Positions 1 to 8,470 are shown, counted from the stretch's first letter. The stretch: 64,000 bases of DNA from Pedobacter kyungheensis (GCF_000812965.1 NZ_JSYN01000022.1:1-64000), one strand, 5' to 3'. Translations and numbers: made by a program. The notes: generated from the letters alone by a model not told the origin.

Positions 1-141
1 AAAAAGTACTTGTCAGTAGAGGTGTTACAGAATGATATTGATGAGTACATCGATTACTATAACTACAATAGGATTAGGTTGAATCTAAAAGGAATGAGCC
101 CGGTTGAATACCGAGCTCACATCCAAATAATTAATTGTTAA
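1..141 (+). CDS. IS3-family transposase (OrfB), C-terminal part
   Basis: Forty-six codons remain before TAA at 139-141. The peptide ends with the hallmark of IS3/IS150-type integrase C-termini: a YIDYYNYNRIRLNLKGMSPV stretch followed by EYR. In this family, the segment lies just after the last glutamate of the DDE catalytic core of the rve domain, which is not visible here. The protein cuts and joins the IS ends. The start is beyond the window edge, so this is a partial gene rather than a demonstrated pseudogene. Confidence 0.85.
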   Translation, partial: KKYLSVEVLQNDIDEYIDYYNYNRIRLNLKGMSPVEYRAHIQIINC

Positions 142-169
142 GTTTGTCTAAACTTTTGGGGGCAGTCCA
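1..169 (+). mobile_element. Right end of an IS3-family insertion sequence
   Basis: The end of a transposase reading frame is followed by a terminal inverted-repeat-like sequence, gtctaaacttttgggggcag then tcca, finishing at about 169. IS3-family elements end in CA and carry such an end just outside the orfB stop, so the element probably ends at 169. The left part lies outside the window, so completeness cannot be judged. The target duplication (about 3 bp, next bases 'tac') cannot be checked without the other end. Confidence 0.8.
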
Positions 170-195
170 TACTCAATCCGGGGTTTCTTTTTTAA

Positions 196-239
196 AGTTT
201 ATTCAAGCTTTGCGCTTTAGTCTTTTTGCTTTTAGCTTT
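196..239. repeat. Short-word repeat (AAAGC/AAAGACT words) behind leuS
   Basis: Read on the minus strand, the 40-odd bases after the leuS stop are a chain of words such as AAAAGC, AAAAAGACT, AAAGCG and AAAGCTT. The same words build the tandem array at 54904-55320 and the spacer at 59946-59985. No coding capacity and no clear hairpin was seen. Confidence 0.6.
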
Positions 240-3068
240 TTAAACTACCACATTGATAATCTTTCCTTTTACGAAAATGATTTTCTTGGGTGCTTTTCCA
301 TCTAAAAACTTCTGGAAATGTTCATCAGCCAATAAAATGCTCTCTACTTCTGGTTGCGCTAAAGTTAAGCTCAAATTCAGGTTCATTTTCATTTTACCGT
401 TGATAGAAACCGGATAAGCGAACTCGTCTTCTACCAGATATTCGGGTTTAAAAGTTGGGAAAGCTGCATAAGAAAGCGTTCCGGCATCGTTACCCAATAA
501 TACCCAAAGCTCCTCACAAATGTGCGGTGCATAAGGCGAAAGGATAATCACCATATCTTCTAAAATCTGGCGGTTTTTACATTTCAGATCGGTTAACTCA
601 TTTACAGCAATCATAAAGCTCGATACAGAAGTATTGAACGAGAAACGCTCGATATCATCCTGCACTTTTTTAATGATTTTGTGCAAGGCTTTCTGCTCGG
701 CTTTAGTTGGTACCGCATCGTTTACATGGAATACCCACTCTTCATTGTGGAACAAACGCCAGAATTTACGTAAGAACTTAAATACGCCCTCAATACCGTT
801 GGTGTTCCAGGGTTTGCTTTGCTCTAACGGACCCAAAAACATTTCGTACATGCGCAAAGTATCGGCACCGTAACGCTCAATCAAATCATCGGGGTTAACC
901 ACGTTGAATTTCGATTTCGACATTTTTTCTACCTCAACACCACAAATGTATTTTCCACCTTCCAAAATAAATTCTGCATTGGCATATTCTTCTCTCCAGG
1001 CCTTGAATTTATTTAGATCCAATGTATCGTTTTCTACAATATTTACATCAACATGCAATGCCGATGTTTTATATTCCTTTCTTAAACCAGCAGAAACATA
1101 GGTATTGGTTGGTTTACCGTTCTCATCATTAATGCGGTAAACAAAATTACTTCTGCCTTGAATCATGCCTTGATTAATCAGCTTTTTGAAAGGTTCTTCT
1201 TCTTTGGTATAACCCAAATCCTTCAAGAATTTATTCCAGAAACGGCTGTACAACAAGTGCCCTGTAGCATGCTCAGAACCACCGATATACAAATCAACTG
1301 CCTTCCAGTAGTCAACTGCCTCTTTTGATGCAAATTCATCATTGTTATTGGCATCCATATAGCGGTACCAGTACCAGCTGCTACCTGCCCAGCCTGGCAT
1401 CGTACTCATTTCGTAATGACCGCCTGCTGCAGGTATCCAATCTTCGGCCCTCGCCAAAGGTGGTTCACCGGTTTCAGTTGGCAAATATTTATCAATTTCG
1501 GGCAACAACAAAGGCAATTCTTCTTCCTGTACCAGGTAAGGCAAGCCATCTTTAAAGTAAACCGGAATAGGCTCGCCCCAATAACGCTGGCGACCAAAAA
1601 TCGCATCGCGCTGACGGAAGTTTACTTTCGCTTTTCCAAAGCCTTTTTCTTCCAGCCAGTTATTTAAAAATGCGACAGCCTCTTTATATTCCATTCCATT
1701 AATGAAACCCGAGTTGATATATTTTCCTTCTTTGGTTGGATCGGCCTGAACATCTATGTCTTTTTGCGCATCTAAAATCTGAACAATTGGTAAATTAAAG
1801 TGAGTAGCAAATAACCAGTCGCGCTGATCGCCACTTGGTACACCCATTACCGCACCTGTTCCGTAACCAGCCAGCACGTAATCCGCAATCCACAATTGGA
1901 TACGCTCGCCACTTACCGGATTAATTACGTAAGTACCGGTAAAAGCACCCGAAACCGTTTTGGTATCGGCCATACGGTCTAACTCCGATTTCTTTTTGGT
2001 TAAAGCAATATAAGCTTCAACAGCCTGTTTTTGTCCAGGTGTAGTTAATTCGGCTACCCATTCGTGCTCTGGTGCCAGTACCAGGTAAGAAACGCCAAAA
2101 ATGGTATCTACACGGGTGGTAAAAACTTCTATATATTTTTCAGTATTCAGTTTTGAGTTTTCAGTTTCTCCAACTGCCAACTGCGAATTGTCAACTGCAA
2201 ACTTAACTGATGCCCCTACACTCTTCCCAATCCAGTTGCGTTGCATTTCTTTGATCGGCTCCGGCCAATCAATGGTATCCAAACCTTGCAAAAGACGATC
2301 AGAATAAGCTGTAATGCGCATACTCCATTGCATCATTTTCTTTTGCTCAACCGGGAAACCGCCACGCTCAGAAAAACCATCTTTTACTTCATCATTTGCT
2401 AAAACGGTACCCAGGGCAGCGCACCAGTTTACGGTACTTTCCCTTAAATAAGTTAAGCGGTATTTTAATAATTCTTCTTGTTTTTCCTCTTCTGTAAAAG
2501 TTGCCCAGTCACTTGGCAGGAAAGATTTAACGTCATCATCGCAAACAGCTTTCACATCAGCAGATCCTGAAGCATTAAATTTTTCGATCAAAGTGGTAAT
2601 ATCTTCTGCCCTGTCGTTTTCGATGTTGTACCACGAGTTAAACAACTGCATAAAAATCCACTGTGTCCATTTGTAGTAAGATGGCTCACTGGTACGCACT
2701 TCCCTGCTCCAATCGAAAGAGAAACCAATCTGATCTAACTGACGGCGATAGGTTGCAATATTGGCTTCGGTGGTAATGGCCGGGTGCTGACCTGTTTGTA
2801 TGGCATATTGCTCTGCGGGTAAACCGAACGAATCGTAACCCATTGGATGCAATACATTAAAGCCTTTAAGGCGTTTGTATCTCGAAAAAATATCAGATGC
2901 AATGTAACCCAGTGGATGGCCAACATGCAAGCCTGCACCCGATGGGTACGGAAACATATCTAACACATAATACTTTGGCTTTTCAGAATTGCTTTCGGCT
3001 TTAAACGTTTGATTGTCTGCCCAAAATTTCTGCCACTTTTGTTCTATTTCTTTGAATTGGTAATCCAT
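240..3068 (-). CDS. leuS: Leucyl-tRNA synthetase
   Basis: Charges tRNA-Leu with leucine in the cytoplasm. It is a class I synthetase of 942 residues, slightly long for the bacterial family. The HIGH box appears as HVGH at residues 48-51, the KMSKS loop at 715-719, and the editing-domain threonine-rich motif TTRVDTIFG lies around 317-325. Start ATG is at 3068, followed by the usual MDYQFKEIEQKWQ N-terminus. Odd feature: residues about 293-310, at the entry to the CP1 editing domain, are encoded by DNA that looks like the intergenic CAGTTGGCAGTT-type repeats of this genome and appear to be an in-frame insertion. The frame stays open and all catalytic motifs are present, so the enzyme should be functional. 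Confidence 0.98.
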   Translation of the reverse strand: MDYQFKEIEQKWQKFWADNQTFKAESNSEKPKYYVLDMFPYPSGAGLHVGHPLGYIASDIFSRYKRLKGFNVLHPMGYDSFGLPAEQYAIQTGQHPAITTEANIATYRRQLDQIGFSFDWSREVRTSEPSYYKWTQWIFMQLFNSWYNIENDRAEDITTLIEKFNASGSADVKAVCDDDVKSFLPSDWATFTEEEKQEELLKYRLTYLRESTVNWCAALGTVLANDEVKDGFSERGGFPVEQKKMMQWSMRITAYSDRLLQGLDTIDWPEPIKEMQRNWIGKSVGASVKFAVDNSQLAVGETENSKLNTEKYIEVFTTRVDTIFGVSYLVLAPEHEWVAELTTPGQKQAVEAYIALTKKKSELDRMADTKTVSGAFTGTYVINPVSGERIQLWIADYVLAGYGTGAVMGVPSGDQRDWLFATHFNLPIVQILDAQKDIDVQADPTKEGKYINSGFINGMEYKEAVAFLNNWLEEKGFGKAKVNFRQRDAIFGRQRYWGEPIPVYFKDGLPYLVQEEELPLLLPEIDKYLPTETGEPPLARAEDWIPAAGGHYEMSTMPGWAGSSWYWYRYMDANNNDEFASKEAVDYWKAVDLYIGGSEHATGHLLYSRFWNKFLKDLGYTKEEEPFKKLINQGMIQGRSNFVYRINDENGKPTNTYVSAGLRKEYKTSALHVDVNIVENDTLDLNKFKAWREEYANAEFILEGGKYICGVEVEKMSKSKFNVVNPDDLIERYGADTLRMYEMFLGPLEQSKPWNTNGIEGVFKFLRKFWRLFHNEEWVFHVNDAVPTKAEQKALHKIIKKVQDDIERFSFNTSVSSFMIAVNELTDLKCKNRQILEDMVIILSPYAPHICEELWVLLGNDAGTLSYAAFPTFKPEYLVEDEFAYPVSINGKMKMNLNLSLTLAQPEVESILLADEHFQKFLDGKAPKKIIFVKGKIINVVV

Positions 3069-3164
3069 TGCAGGTTTTAAAATTTTTTAATGCGCGAAAT
3101 TACGCAAATAAAGGGGTTTAGTAAAACTAAATTTTAGCGCTAAAAGCAAGGCTTTTTCGATAAA

Positions 3165-3197
3165 AAACCTCGCAGGTTTTAAAAACCTGCGAGGTTT
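3165..3197. repeat. 33-bp palindromic repeat
   Basis: Perfect 16-bp arms (aaacctcgcaggtttt and its reverse complement) surround a single central A. Palindromes of this AACCTCGCAGGTTTT form are common dispersed intergenic elements in Bacteroidota (recollection, not checked). It lies behind the leuS start and could fold in RNA from either strand, but there is no T-tract typical of a terminator. Confidence 0.75.
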
Positions 3198-3532
3198 AAA
3201 GTGCCAAATCTTCTTAACTATGCTCTGATGATTTAGCTGGTCAATATTTTTCTGGAAAACGGGCGGTTCTGTTTTTCATCGGAGGATTCAGCCTCGCTAT
3301 CCGTTTGTAGTGCCGACGTGAGGCCGGCAGCTACCACTGCTATCGCCCGCCTGAACGAACGGGCAGGGGTTTATTTACCACAGATAGCTGCTCAATGGCT
3401 GCCACCTAAACCCGACCGGAGTGGGATGCTGTTTTTTTCAACCAGCAGAAGCGGGGGCGGGACCATATTAACCTAAGTCTTACTACAACTGCTTTCCAAA
3501 CTAAAAAGGTATCGATTATCTATCATAACAAC

Positions 3533-3567
3533 AAAAGCGCCATTGATTAGAAACCAATGGCGCTTTT
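3533..3567 (-). terminator. Hairpin terminator behind the small lipoprotein gene
   Basis: Thirteen-bp perfect arms (aaaagcgccattg / caatggcgctttt) flank a 9-nt loop. It lies 23 bases downstream of the lipoprotein stop, and read leftward the stem ends in a T-run, as expected for an intrinsic terminator. Confidence 0.8.
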
Positions 3568-3589
3568 AAATAATAAGGAGATCTGAATA

Positions 3590-4015
3590 TTATCTCGATA
3601 AGTAGTAAACCTTTTTTATCCTGTTGTTAATGGTTGCGGTAAACTGAAATTGACTCCCTGTCAAGCTGTTAACCATACAGAAATTATTTCCATCATTCAG
3701 CTCCATGGTAAACTGATCGGAATAAATAATCTGATAAGTACCGATAGTTCTGTTTCCTGAAAGGCTTATTTCTACCTGATCATCGTTGTTCGATTTGTAA
3801 TCAACATAATCGCTGGTTTTGCCATAAGTTACATCGCCATTAATTTTGGTAGGATCTTTTAAGGTCTCATCGGCTGTATAACCGGTAGTAACAATCCTGT
3901 TCAACTGCCATCTGCCCATCATTTGGGCTTTTAATGAAGTAGTGTCTTTTTTACAAGAAATAATTGTACTGGTAACAATTAATAGCAGGCTTAGTAACGC
4001 TATTTGTCTTTTCAT
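3590..4015 (-). CDS. Small lipocalin-like lipoprotein
   Basis: A 141-residue protein with an N-terminal hydrophobic stretch ending in the lipobox ISC (Cys about 21) followed by KKD, so it is probably a lipoprotein. The mature part, with MMGRWQLNRI near its start and alternating beta-strand-like segments, resembles the small lipocalin-like (DUF4488/DUF5004-type) lipoproteins of Bacteroidota. Function is unknown. It is a single gene with its own terminator, divergent from ftsX. Assignment to a precise family is uncertain. Confidence 0.7.
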   Translation of the reverse strand: MKRQIALLSLLLIVTSTIISCKKDTTSLKAQMMGRWQLNRIVTTGYTADETLKDPTKINGDVTYGKTSDYVDYKSNNDDQVEISLSGNRTIGTYQIIYSDQFTMELNDGNNFCMVNSLTGSQFQFTATINNRIKKVYYLSR

Positions 4016-4165
4016 AGTTTAGATTTAGTCTTAAGTTCTTATGATTAACGGCGTTTCAACAAATTTCGTACCGCATTTTTACAAAAGGATGAATTAATTA
4101 AAGAATTTATGCTTTGAACTAAAACTTTAACCTAGGTGTTAATGTTCATTTAAGGGCCTTTTAAA

Positions 4166-4195
4166 TTGGTGTTTATCAGGTATAATTTATATTTT
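4166..4195 (+). promoter_or_regulatory. Promoter of the ftsX operon
   Basis: TTG at 4166-4168, a 19-base spacer, and TATATTTT at 4188-4195 match the Bacteroidota housekeeping promoter (-33 TTG, -7 TAnnTTTG) with one mismatch. The ftsX ATG follows 13 bases later. Confidence 0.6.
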
Positions 4196-4208
4196 CGCAG
4201 AAACAAAA

Positions 4209-5096
4209 ATGAAATACATGGAAGAATTCGAAGTAAGTGATGCATCTAAGAAAACCAAAACCGTATATATCTCTACTATCATTAGTATTGCTTTGGTTTT
4301 ATTAATGCTGGGGCTGCTTGGGTTGGTACTTGTACACGCCAAAAACCTGTCTAACTACGTTAAAGAGAACATTGTTTTAAATATTATTGTGGATGAAGGC
4401 GCTAAAGAAGCGGATGTACTGGCCTTTCAGAAGGAGTTAAATACTAACCCGGCTGTTAAGCAAACACAATATGTAAATAAAGAACTTGCAGCCAGAAATT
4501 TAACACAGGATTTAGGTGAAGATTTTGTTAACTTTTTAGGTTACAACCCCTTAACCTCTACTTTCGATGTGTATTTAAAAGCAGAATATGCGAACAACAA
4601 AAGCATCGATGCTTTAAAAGCCAGTATTTCGAAAAATCCGGTGGTTAAAGAAGTGGTTTATCAGAGTTCGTTAATTGATATGGTAAATAAAAATATCAGT
4701 ACCATTGGTTTAATTATTTTAGCCTTTGCTATCCTGCTGTTAATCATCTCTATAGCACTGATAAACAACACCATACGGCTAGCCATTTATTCGCAACGCT
4801 TTTTAATTAAAAGTATGCAGCTGGTTGGTGCAACGAAAAATTTTATCCGACGTCCTTTCTTACTGTATGCTGCCTTGCACGGTTTAATTGCGGCCTTTAT
4901 TGCCATTATTATCCTGCTGGCCACTTTAATATATGCCCGTAAGGAAGTGCCTGAAATTATAATTTTAAATAATTATACCGAATTTGGCTTCGTATTTATA
5001 GGCCTGTTAATTGTGGGCATATTTATAACCGGTATTAGTACCTGGTTTGCAGTAAGCAGATATTTACGTTTAAAATCTTATCATCTTTATAGATAA
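4209..5096 (+). CDS. ftsX: Cell division protein FtsX (permease-like)
   Basis: The 295-residue protein has an N-terminal cytoplasmic tail, a first membrane helix at about 20-43, a large extracytoplasmic domain (45-165), and three C-terminal helices (about 168-190, 215-240, 262-285). This is the FtsX topology. With the ATPase FtsE it links the divisome to peptidoglycan hydrolases; ftsE is not adjacent, as is usual in this phylum. The stop overlaps the next start (TAATG at 5094-5098), which suggests translational coupling. The usual Bacteroidota neighbours DUF3098, uppP and truB follow. Confidence 0.93.
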   Translation: MKYMEEFEVSDASKKTKTVYISTIISIALVLLMLGLLGLVLVHAKNLSNYVKENIVLNIIVDEGAKEADVLAFQKELNTNPAVKQTQYVNKELAARNLTQDLGEDFVNFLGYNPLTSTFDVYLKAEYANNKSIDALKASISKNPVVKEVVYQSSLIDMVNKNISTIGLIILAFAILLLIISIALINNTIRLAIYSQRFLIKSMQLVGATKNFIRRPFLLYAALHGLIAAFIAIIILLATLIYARKEVPEIIILNNYTEFGFVFIGLLIVGIFITGISTWFAVSRYLRLKSYHLYR

Positions 5097-5323
5097 TGGC
5101 AGAAAAAAAAACAAGTCCGGTTGTTAAGGACGTTAAAAGCGAATTGGTTTTTACCAGAAAAAACTATCAGTTATTGTTAATCAGCATTGCTATTGTAGTG
5201 GTTGGTTTCATTTTAATGATGGGTACCATCGGCGATATCTACGATTTCAGAAGAACCCTCCTTGCACCTGTTGTTGTACTTTTTGGTTTCGCTTTCGGGA
5301 TTTACGCCATTTTAAAAAAATAA
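5096..5323 (+). CDS. DUF3098 family small membrane protein
   Basis: A 75-residue protein: a charged N-terminus, two hydrophobic helices (about 26-46 and 55-72), and a short loop containing DIYDFRR. Length, FTRKNYQLLLI motif and position between ftsX and uppP fit DUF3098, a Bacteroidota family of unknown function. Its constant position behind ftsX suggests a role in division or envelope assembly (inference). Confidence 0.85.
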   Translation: MAEKKTSPVVKDVKSELVFTRKNYQLLLISIAIVVVGFILMMGTIGDIYDFRRTLLAPVVVLFGFAFGIYAILKK

Positions 5324-5361
5324 TTGCTTCGGCAATTACGCGTTTTTGTTAACTTTAAAGT

Positions 5362-5565
5362 ATGACTACAACAAATCTACAACTCGAAATTAATTCGCTT
5401 CCCCTAAACCTTAGGCAGGAAGTTGCAGATTTTGTGGCTTTCTTAAAAACAAAACACCAAAACACCCCGAAATTAAAATCACGCGAGTTTGGTTATGCAA
5501 AAGGCAAGATCAAATTATCTGACGATTTTGACGAGCCCCTCGAAATGTTTTCAGCATATAGGTAA
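5362..5565 (+). CDS. DUF2281-type antitoxin
   Basis: A 67-residue protein whose N-terminal half contains the INSLPLNLRQEVADFVAFLK helix pattern of the DUF2281/VapB-like antitoxins; the C-terminus (KIKLSDDFDEPLEMF) is the typical toxin-wrapping tail. It precedes a PIN-domain toxin and overlaps its start by one base (TAATG at 5563-5567), the usual antitoxin-first arrangement. It should bind and silence the toxin and may autoregulate the pair. TAACTTTA just upstream resembles a -7 box with one mismatch. Confidence 0.85.
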   Translation: MTTTNLQLEINSLPLNLRQEVADFVAFLKTKHQNTPKLKSREFGYAKGKIKLSDDFDEPLEMFSAYR

Positions 5566-5933
5566 TGGCTTATTTATTAGATACCCATACTTTTTTATGG
5601 TTTGTTGCCGGAGATAATCAGTTACCGGCCTCGATTAAAAAGAAGTTGTTGGATATTAATGAATCTTGCTTTTTAAGTATTGCTTCCCTATGGGAAATTG
5701 CCATAAAAAAACAAATCGGAAAGCTTGATTTAAAAATAGGCTTTGAGGAACTTTTTCGCTTTGCAGAACGCAACCAGATTGAAATCATTTCTATTAATGA
5801 AACTCATCTTACTACGTTACTAAGCCTTGACTTCCAAAACAATGATCCCTTCGACCGGATTATCGTATCACAAGCCCTTTCAGAAAATTTAATATTAATT
5901 TCCAGGGATAAAAAATTAAAAACTATAAAATAA
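5565..5933 (+). CDS. PIN-domain ribonuclease toxin (VapC-like)
   Basis: A 122-residue PIN domain. Acidic metal-binding candidates are in order: D6 in LLDTHTFLW, E44 in SLWEIAIKKQ, D94/D97 in NNDPFDRII, and D115 in ISRDKKLK. This LDTHTFLW/DPFDR subclass is common beside DUF2281 antitoxins. Such toxins cleave RNA (often tRNA or rRNA) when freed from the antitoxin. All catalytic positions are intact. The cassette splits the otherwise conserved DUF3098-uppP junction, so it is probably a recent insertion. Confidence 0.9.
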   Translation: MAYLLDTHTFLWFVAGDNQLPASIKKKLLDINESCFLSIASLWEIAIKKQIGKLDLKIGFEELFRFAERNQIEIISINETHLTTLLSLDFQNNDPFDRIIVSQALSENLILISRDKKLKTIK

Positions 5934-5962
5934 AATTACTGTGGGAATAACCCATTAAGCAT

Positions 5963-6757
5963 ATGAACTCTTTTCAAGCCATTGTCCTTGCCATTATTGA
6001 AGGAATAACCGAATTTTTACCTGTTTCGAGTACCGGACACATGATTGTGGCCTCATCGTTTATGGGCATTGCATCAGATCCATTTGTAAAGCTATTTACT
6101 ATTGCCATACAGCTGGGTGCAATTCTCTCTGTTCCGGTATTGTACTTTAAAAGATTCTTTAAATCAATTAATTTTTACATTAAACTATTGGTTGCTTTTA
6201 TCCCTGCAGCTGTTTTTGGATTATTATTGAGCAAAAAAATCGATGAACTTTTAGAAAGCCCGATGGCAGTTGGTATTTCTCTGCTGGTAGGTGGTATAAT
6301 TTTGTTATTTGTTGATAAATGGTTTAACAAAGCTACCGTTGACCAGGAAGAAAATGTAAGTTATTTGACGGCTTTAAAAATTGGTTTTTTCCAATGTATT
6401 GCCATGATACCTGGCGTTTCACGCTCGGGAGCCACTATTGTTGGTGGCATGAGCCAGAAATTAAGCAGAAAAGTTGCAGCCGAATTTTCTTTCTTTTTAG
6501 CCGTTCCAACCATGTTTGCAGCTACAGCTAAAAAACTTTATGATTTTTATAAAGAAGGTCACACCATTACGCACGAACAAACCAACCTCTTAATTATTGG
6601 TAATGTTGTTGCCTTTATTGTAGCCCTTTTAGCCATTAAGAGTTTTATTGGTTATTTAAATAAAAATGGCTTTAAAGTTTTCGGTTGGTACCGGATTGCT
6701 GCCGGCTTAATTATTATCATCTTATTACTGAGTGGACACAACTTACAAATTATCTAA
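5963..6757 (+). CDS. uppP: Undecaprenyl-diphosphate phosphatase
   Basis: Dephosphorylates undecaprenyl diphosphate to recycle the lipid carrier for peptidoglycan and other glycans; integral membrane protein. The 264 residues contain the two active-site motifs of the BacA/UppP family: EGITEFLPVSSTGH at 13-26 and PGVSRSGATI at about 149-158, with about eight hydrophobic segments. It lies 29 bases after the PIN toxin and is followed by a palindromic repeat before truB. Confidence 0.95.
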   Translation: MNSFQAIVLAIIEGITEFLPVSSTGHMIVASSFMGIASDPFVKLFTIAIQLGAILSVPVLYFKRFFKSINFYIKLLVAFIPAAVFGLLLSKKIDELLESPMAVGISLLVGGIILLFVDKWFNKATVDQEENVSYLTALKIGFFQCIAMIPGVSRSGATIVGGMSQKLSRKVAAEFSFFLAVPTMFAATAKKLYDFYKEGHTITHEQTNLLIIGNVVAFIVALLAIKSFIGYLNKNGFKVFGWYRIAAGLIIIILLLSGHNLQII

Positions 6758-6771
6758 CCGCCATAAATATC

Positions 6772-6840
6772 TTAACCACAGACAAAAAAGATAAATACAG
6801 GCAATAAGCATCTGTATTTATCTGTGCGCATCTGTGGTAA
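6772..6840. repeat. Quasi-palindromic ACCACAGA...TCTGTGGT repeat
   Basis: ACCACAGA at the left pairs with TCTGTGGT at the right, and agataaataca pairs with tgtatttatct inside, giving a long imperfect hairpin between uppP and truB. Similar CCACAGAT/ATCTGTGG words recur at 8471-8550 and 61931-61975. It may terminate uppP transcription, but lacks a clean T-tract. Confidence 0.6.
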
Positions 6841-6859
6841 AAAAACAATATCGAATCCT

Positions 6860-6867
6860 TATCTTTG
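6860..6867 (+). promoter_or_regulatory. -7 promoter box of truB
   Basis: TATCTTTG matches the Bacteroidota -7 consensus TAnnTTTG exactly. It lies inside the upstream extension of the truB reading frame, which argues that translation starts downstream, at GTG 6882. No clear -33 TTG was found. Confidence 0.6.
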
Positions 6868-6881
6868 CGCAAAAAAGATTT

Positions 6882-7613
6882 GTGAGTACCGAAAATCCTA
6901 AATTTAAAGATTTCAATTTTGCCGAAGGCGAATTGCTGTTGATTAATAAACCATACAAATGGACTTCTTTTGATGTGGTTGGTAAAATCCGTAATTCTTT
7001 AAAACCATTAAAGCTAAAAGTTGGCCATGCAGGCACTTTAGATCCCCTGGCAACAGGTTTGCTGATTATCTGCACCGGTAAGTTAACCAAGCAGATTGAC
7101 ACCTTCCAGGCCGAAGAAAAAGAATATACAGGCACCATGATACTGGGCGCCACTACTCCATCTTTCGATATGGAAACGGAGGTTGACGAAACTTTTGATA
7201 TCAGCCAGATCAGCAACGAAGAAATTTATGCTGCCTGCAGCCCTTTTATTGGCGATATTGAACAATACCCACCCGCACACTCTGCAGTAAAGGTAAATGG
7301 CGAACGTTTATACGTTAAAGCCAGACTGGGCGAAGAAGTAGAACTGCGTAAACGCTTTGTAAGTGTTCCTGAATTTGAAATTACCCGCATCGAGCTTCCT
7401 GAAATTGATTTTAGGGTGGTATGCAGTAAAGGAACTTACATCCGTTCGTTAATATCCGATTTTGGTAAACAACTTAACAACGGCGCCTATCTTTCTAAAC
7501 TTACCCGCACCCGTAGTGGAAACTTTTTGCTTAAAGATGCGTTTGAGGTATTAGAACTTGTTAATTATATTCGTAGCAAGAAAGAAGAAGCAAAAACCCA
7601 GGCGGAGGTATGA
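6882..7613 (+). CDS. truB: tRNA pseudouridine(55) synthase
   Basis: Converts U55 of the tRNA T-loop to pseudouridine. The catalytic motif GHAGTLDPLATG is present with the nucleophile Asp at about residue 54; KGTYIRSL near 185 is the conserved basic segment. The frame is open from GTG 6834, but a perfect -7 box lies at 6860-6867 within that extension, so GTG 6882 (VSTENPKFKDF, 243 residues) is chosen. The TGA stop overlaps the next ATG (ATGA at 7610-7613). Confidence 0.93.
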   Translation: MSTENPKFKDFNFAEGELLLINKPYKWTSFDVVGKIRNSLKPLKLKVGHAGTLDPLATGLLIICTGKLTKQIDTFQAEEKEYTGTMILGATTPSFDMETEVDETFDISQISNEEIYAACSPFIGDIEQYPPAHSAVKVNGERLYVKARLGEEVELRKRFVSVPEFEITRIELPEIDFRVVCSKGTYIRSLISDFGKQLNNGAYLSKLTRTRSGNFLLKDAFEVLELVNYIRSKKEEAKTQAEV

Positions 7614-8470
7614 ACCACATTAAAAACAGGAACACCAGATTTGTAAAAGAAATCTTTTTAATCATTGCAGGTGTAACTTCGGCATGTTTTGGCCTCAAAA
7701 GCTTTTTAATGCCCAGCCACTTTATTGATGGTGGCGTAACCGGTATTTCGCTCTTATTAAGCACTTTAACAGGCTGGAATTTATCGTATCTCATTGCCTT
7801 GATCAACGTTCCGTTTGTAATACTGGGCTACCGCCAAATTGGAAAAGGCTTTGCCCTAAAAACCGCAATAGCCATAGGTGCACTTTCGCTGGCCTTAATT
7901 TTTCTGCCCTTCCAACCCATTACCCACGACAAACTATTGATTGCCTTTTTCGGCGGACTATTTTTAGGCGGCGGTATTGGCCTGGCCATGCGCGGCGGCT
8001 GTGTAATTGACGGCACAGAGGTATTAGCACTTTACATCAGTAAAAACAGTATTTTAACTGTAGGCAACATCATTCTCATTTTAAACATCATCATTTTTGC
8101 CTTTGCAGCCTACTTTTTAAACATCGAGACCGCGCTTTATGCCATTTTAACCTACCTATCGGCATCGAGCACCATCGATTTTATTGTAAACGGTATTGAA
8201 CAATATACCGGCGTTACCATCATCTCCGAACATCAGGAGAATATCAAAAACTTTATTATTAACGAGATGAAACGTGGGGTTACCATTTATAAAGGTGAAG
8301 GTGGTTATGGAGAAAAAAATGATATAGATATTATTTTTACCGTAGTAACCAAGCTAGAAATGAGCAAATTACAAACTGCCATCAGACAAATAGATGCCGA
8401 TGCTTTTGTAATACAGCAACAGATTGCAGATTTAAAAGGAGGCGTTGTTAAACGACATGCCTTGCATTAG
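7610..8470 (+). CDS. YitT family membrane protein (DUF2179)
   Basis: A 286-residue protein with about five hydrophobic helices in the first 190 residues, including a glycine-rich segment GGLFLGGGIGLAMRGGCVIDG, followed by a soluble DUF2179 domain (about 215-280) with the GVTIYKGEGGYG motif. YitT proteins are conserved inner-membrane proteins with no settled biochemical role. It overlaps truB by four bases and is probably cotranscribed with it. Confidence 0.9.
   Translation: MNHIKNRNTRFVKEIFLIIAGVTSACFGLKSFLMPSHFIDGGVTGISLLLSTLTGWNLSYLIALINVPFVILGYRQIGKGFALKTAIAIGALSLALIFLPFQPITHDKLLIAFFGGLFLGGGIGLAMRGGCVIDGTEVLALYISKNSILTVGNIILILNIIIFAFAAYFLNIETALYAILTYLSASSTIDFIVNGIEQYTGVTIISEHQENIKNFIINEMKRGVTIYKGEGGYGEKNDIDIIFTVVTKLEMSKLQTAIRQIDADAFVIQQQIADLKGGVVKRHALH

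Larger units (their letters stand above)
3069..3589. other. Intergenic region with dispersed repeats
   Basis: This 521-bp gap has no credible gene. It contains a 33-bp palindrome (3165-3197), a GC-richer unexplained block (about 3290-3475) with phrases such as gccgacgtgaggccggcagc and gaacgaacgggcagg that read like decayed repeat DNA, and a terminator-like hairpin (3533-3567). The leuS promoter should lie in the first 100 bases, but no convincing TAnnTTTG box was found. Confidence 0.6.

Noticed and set aside
1..141. IS3 transposase as a pseudogene
   Set aside because: The frame is cut only by the window edge; its end and the terminal repeat are intact, so inactivity cannot be claimed.
6834..6881. 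Longer truB start at GTG 6834
   Set aside because: The extension contains an exact -7 promoter box and overlaps a palindromic repeat; the residues do not resemble TruB.
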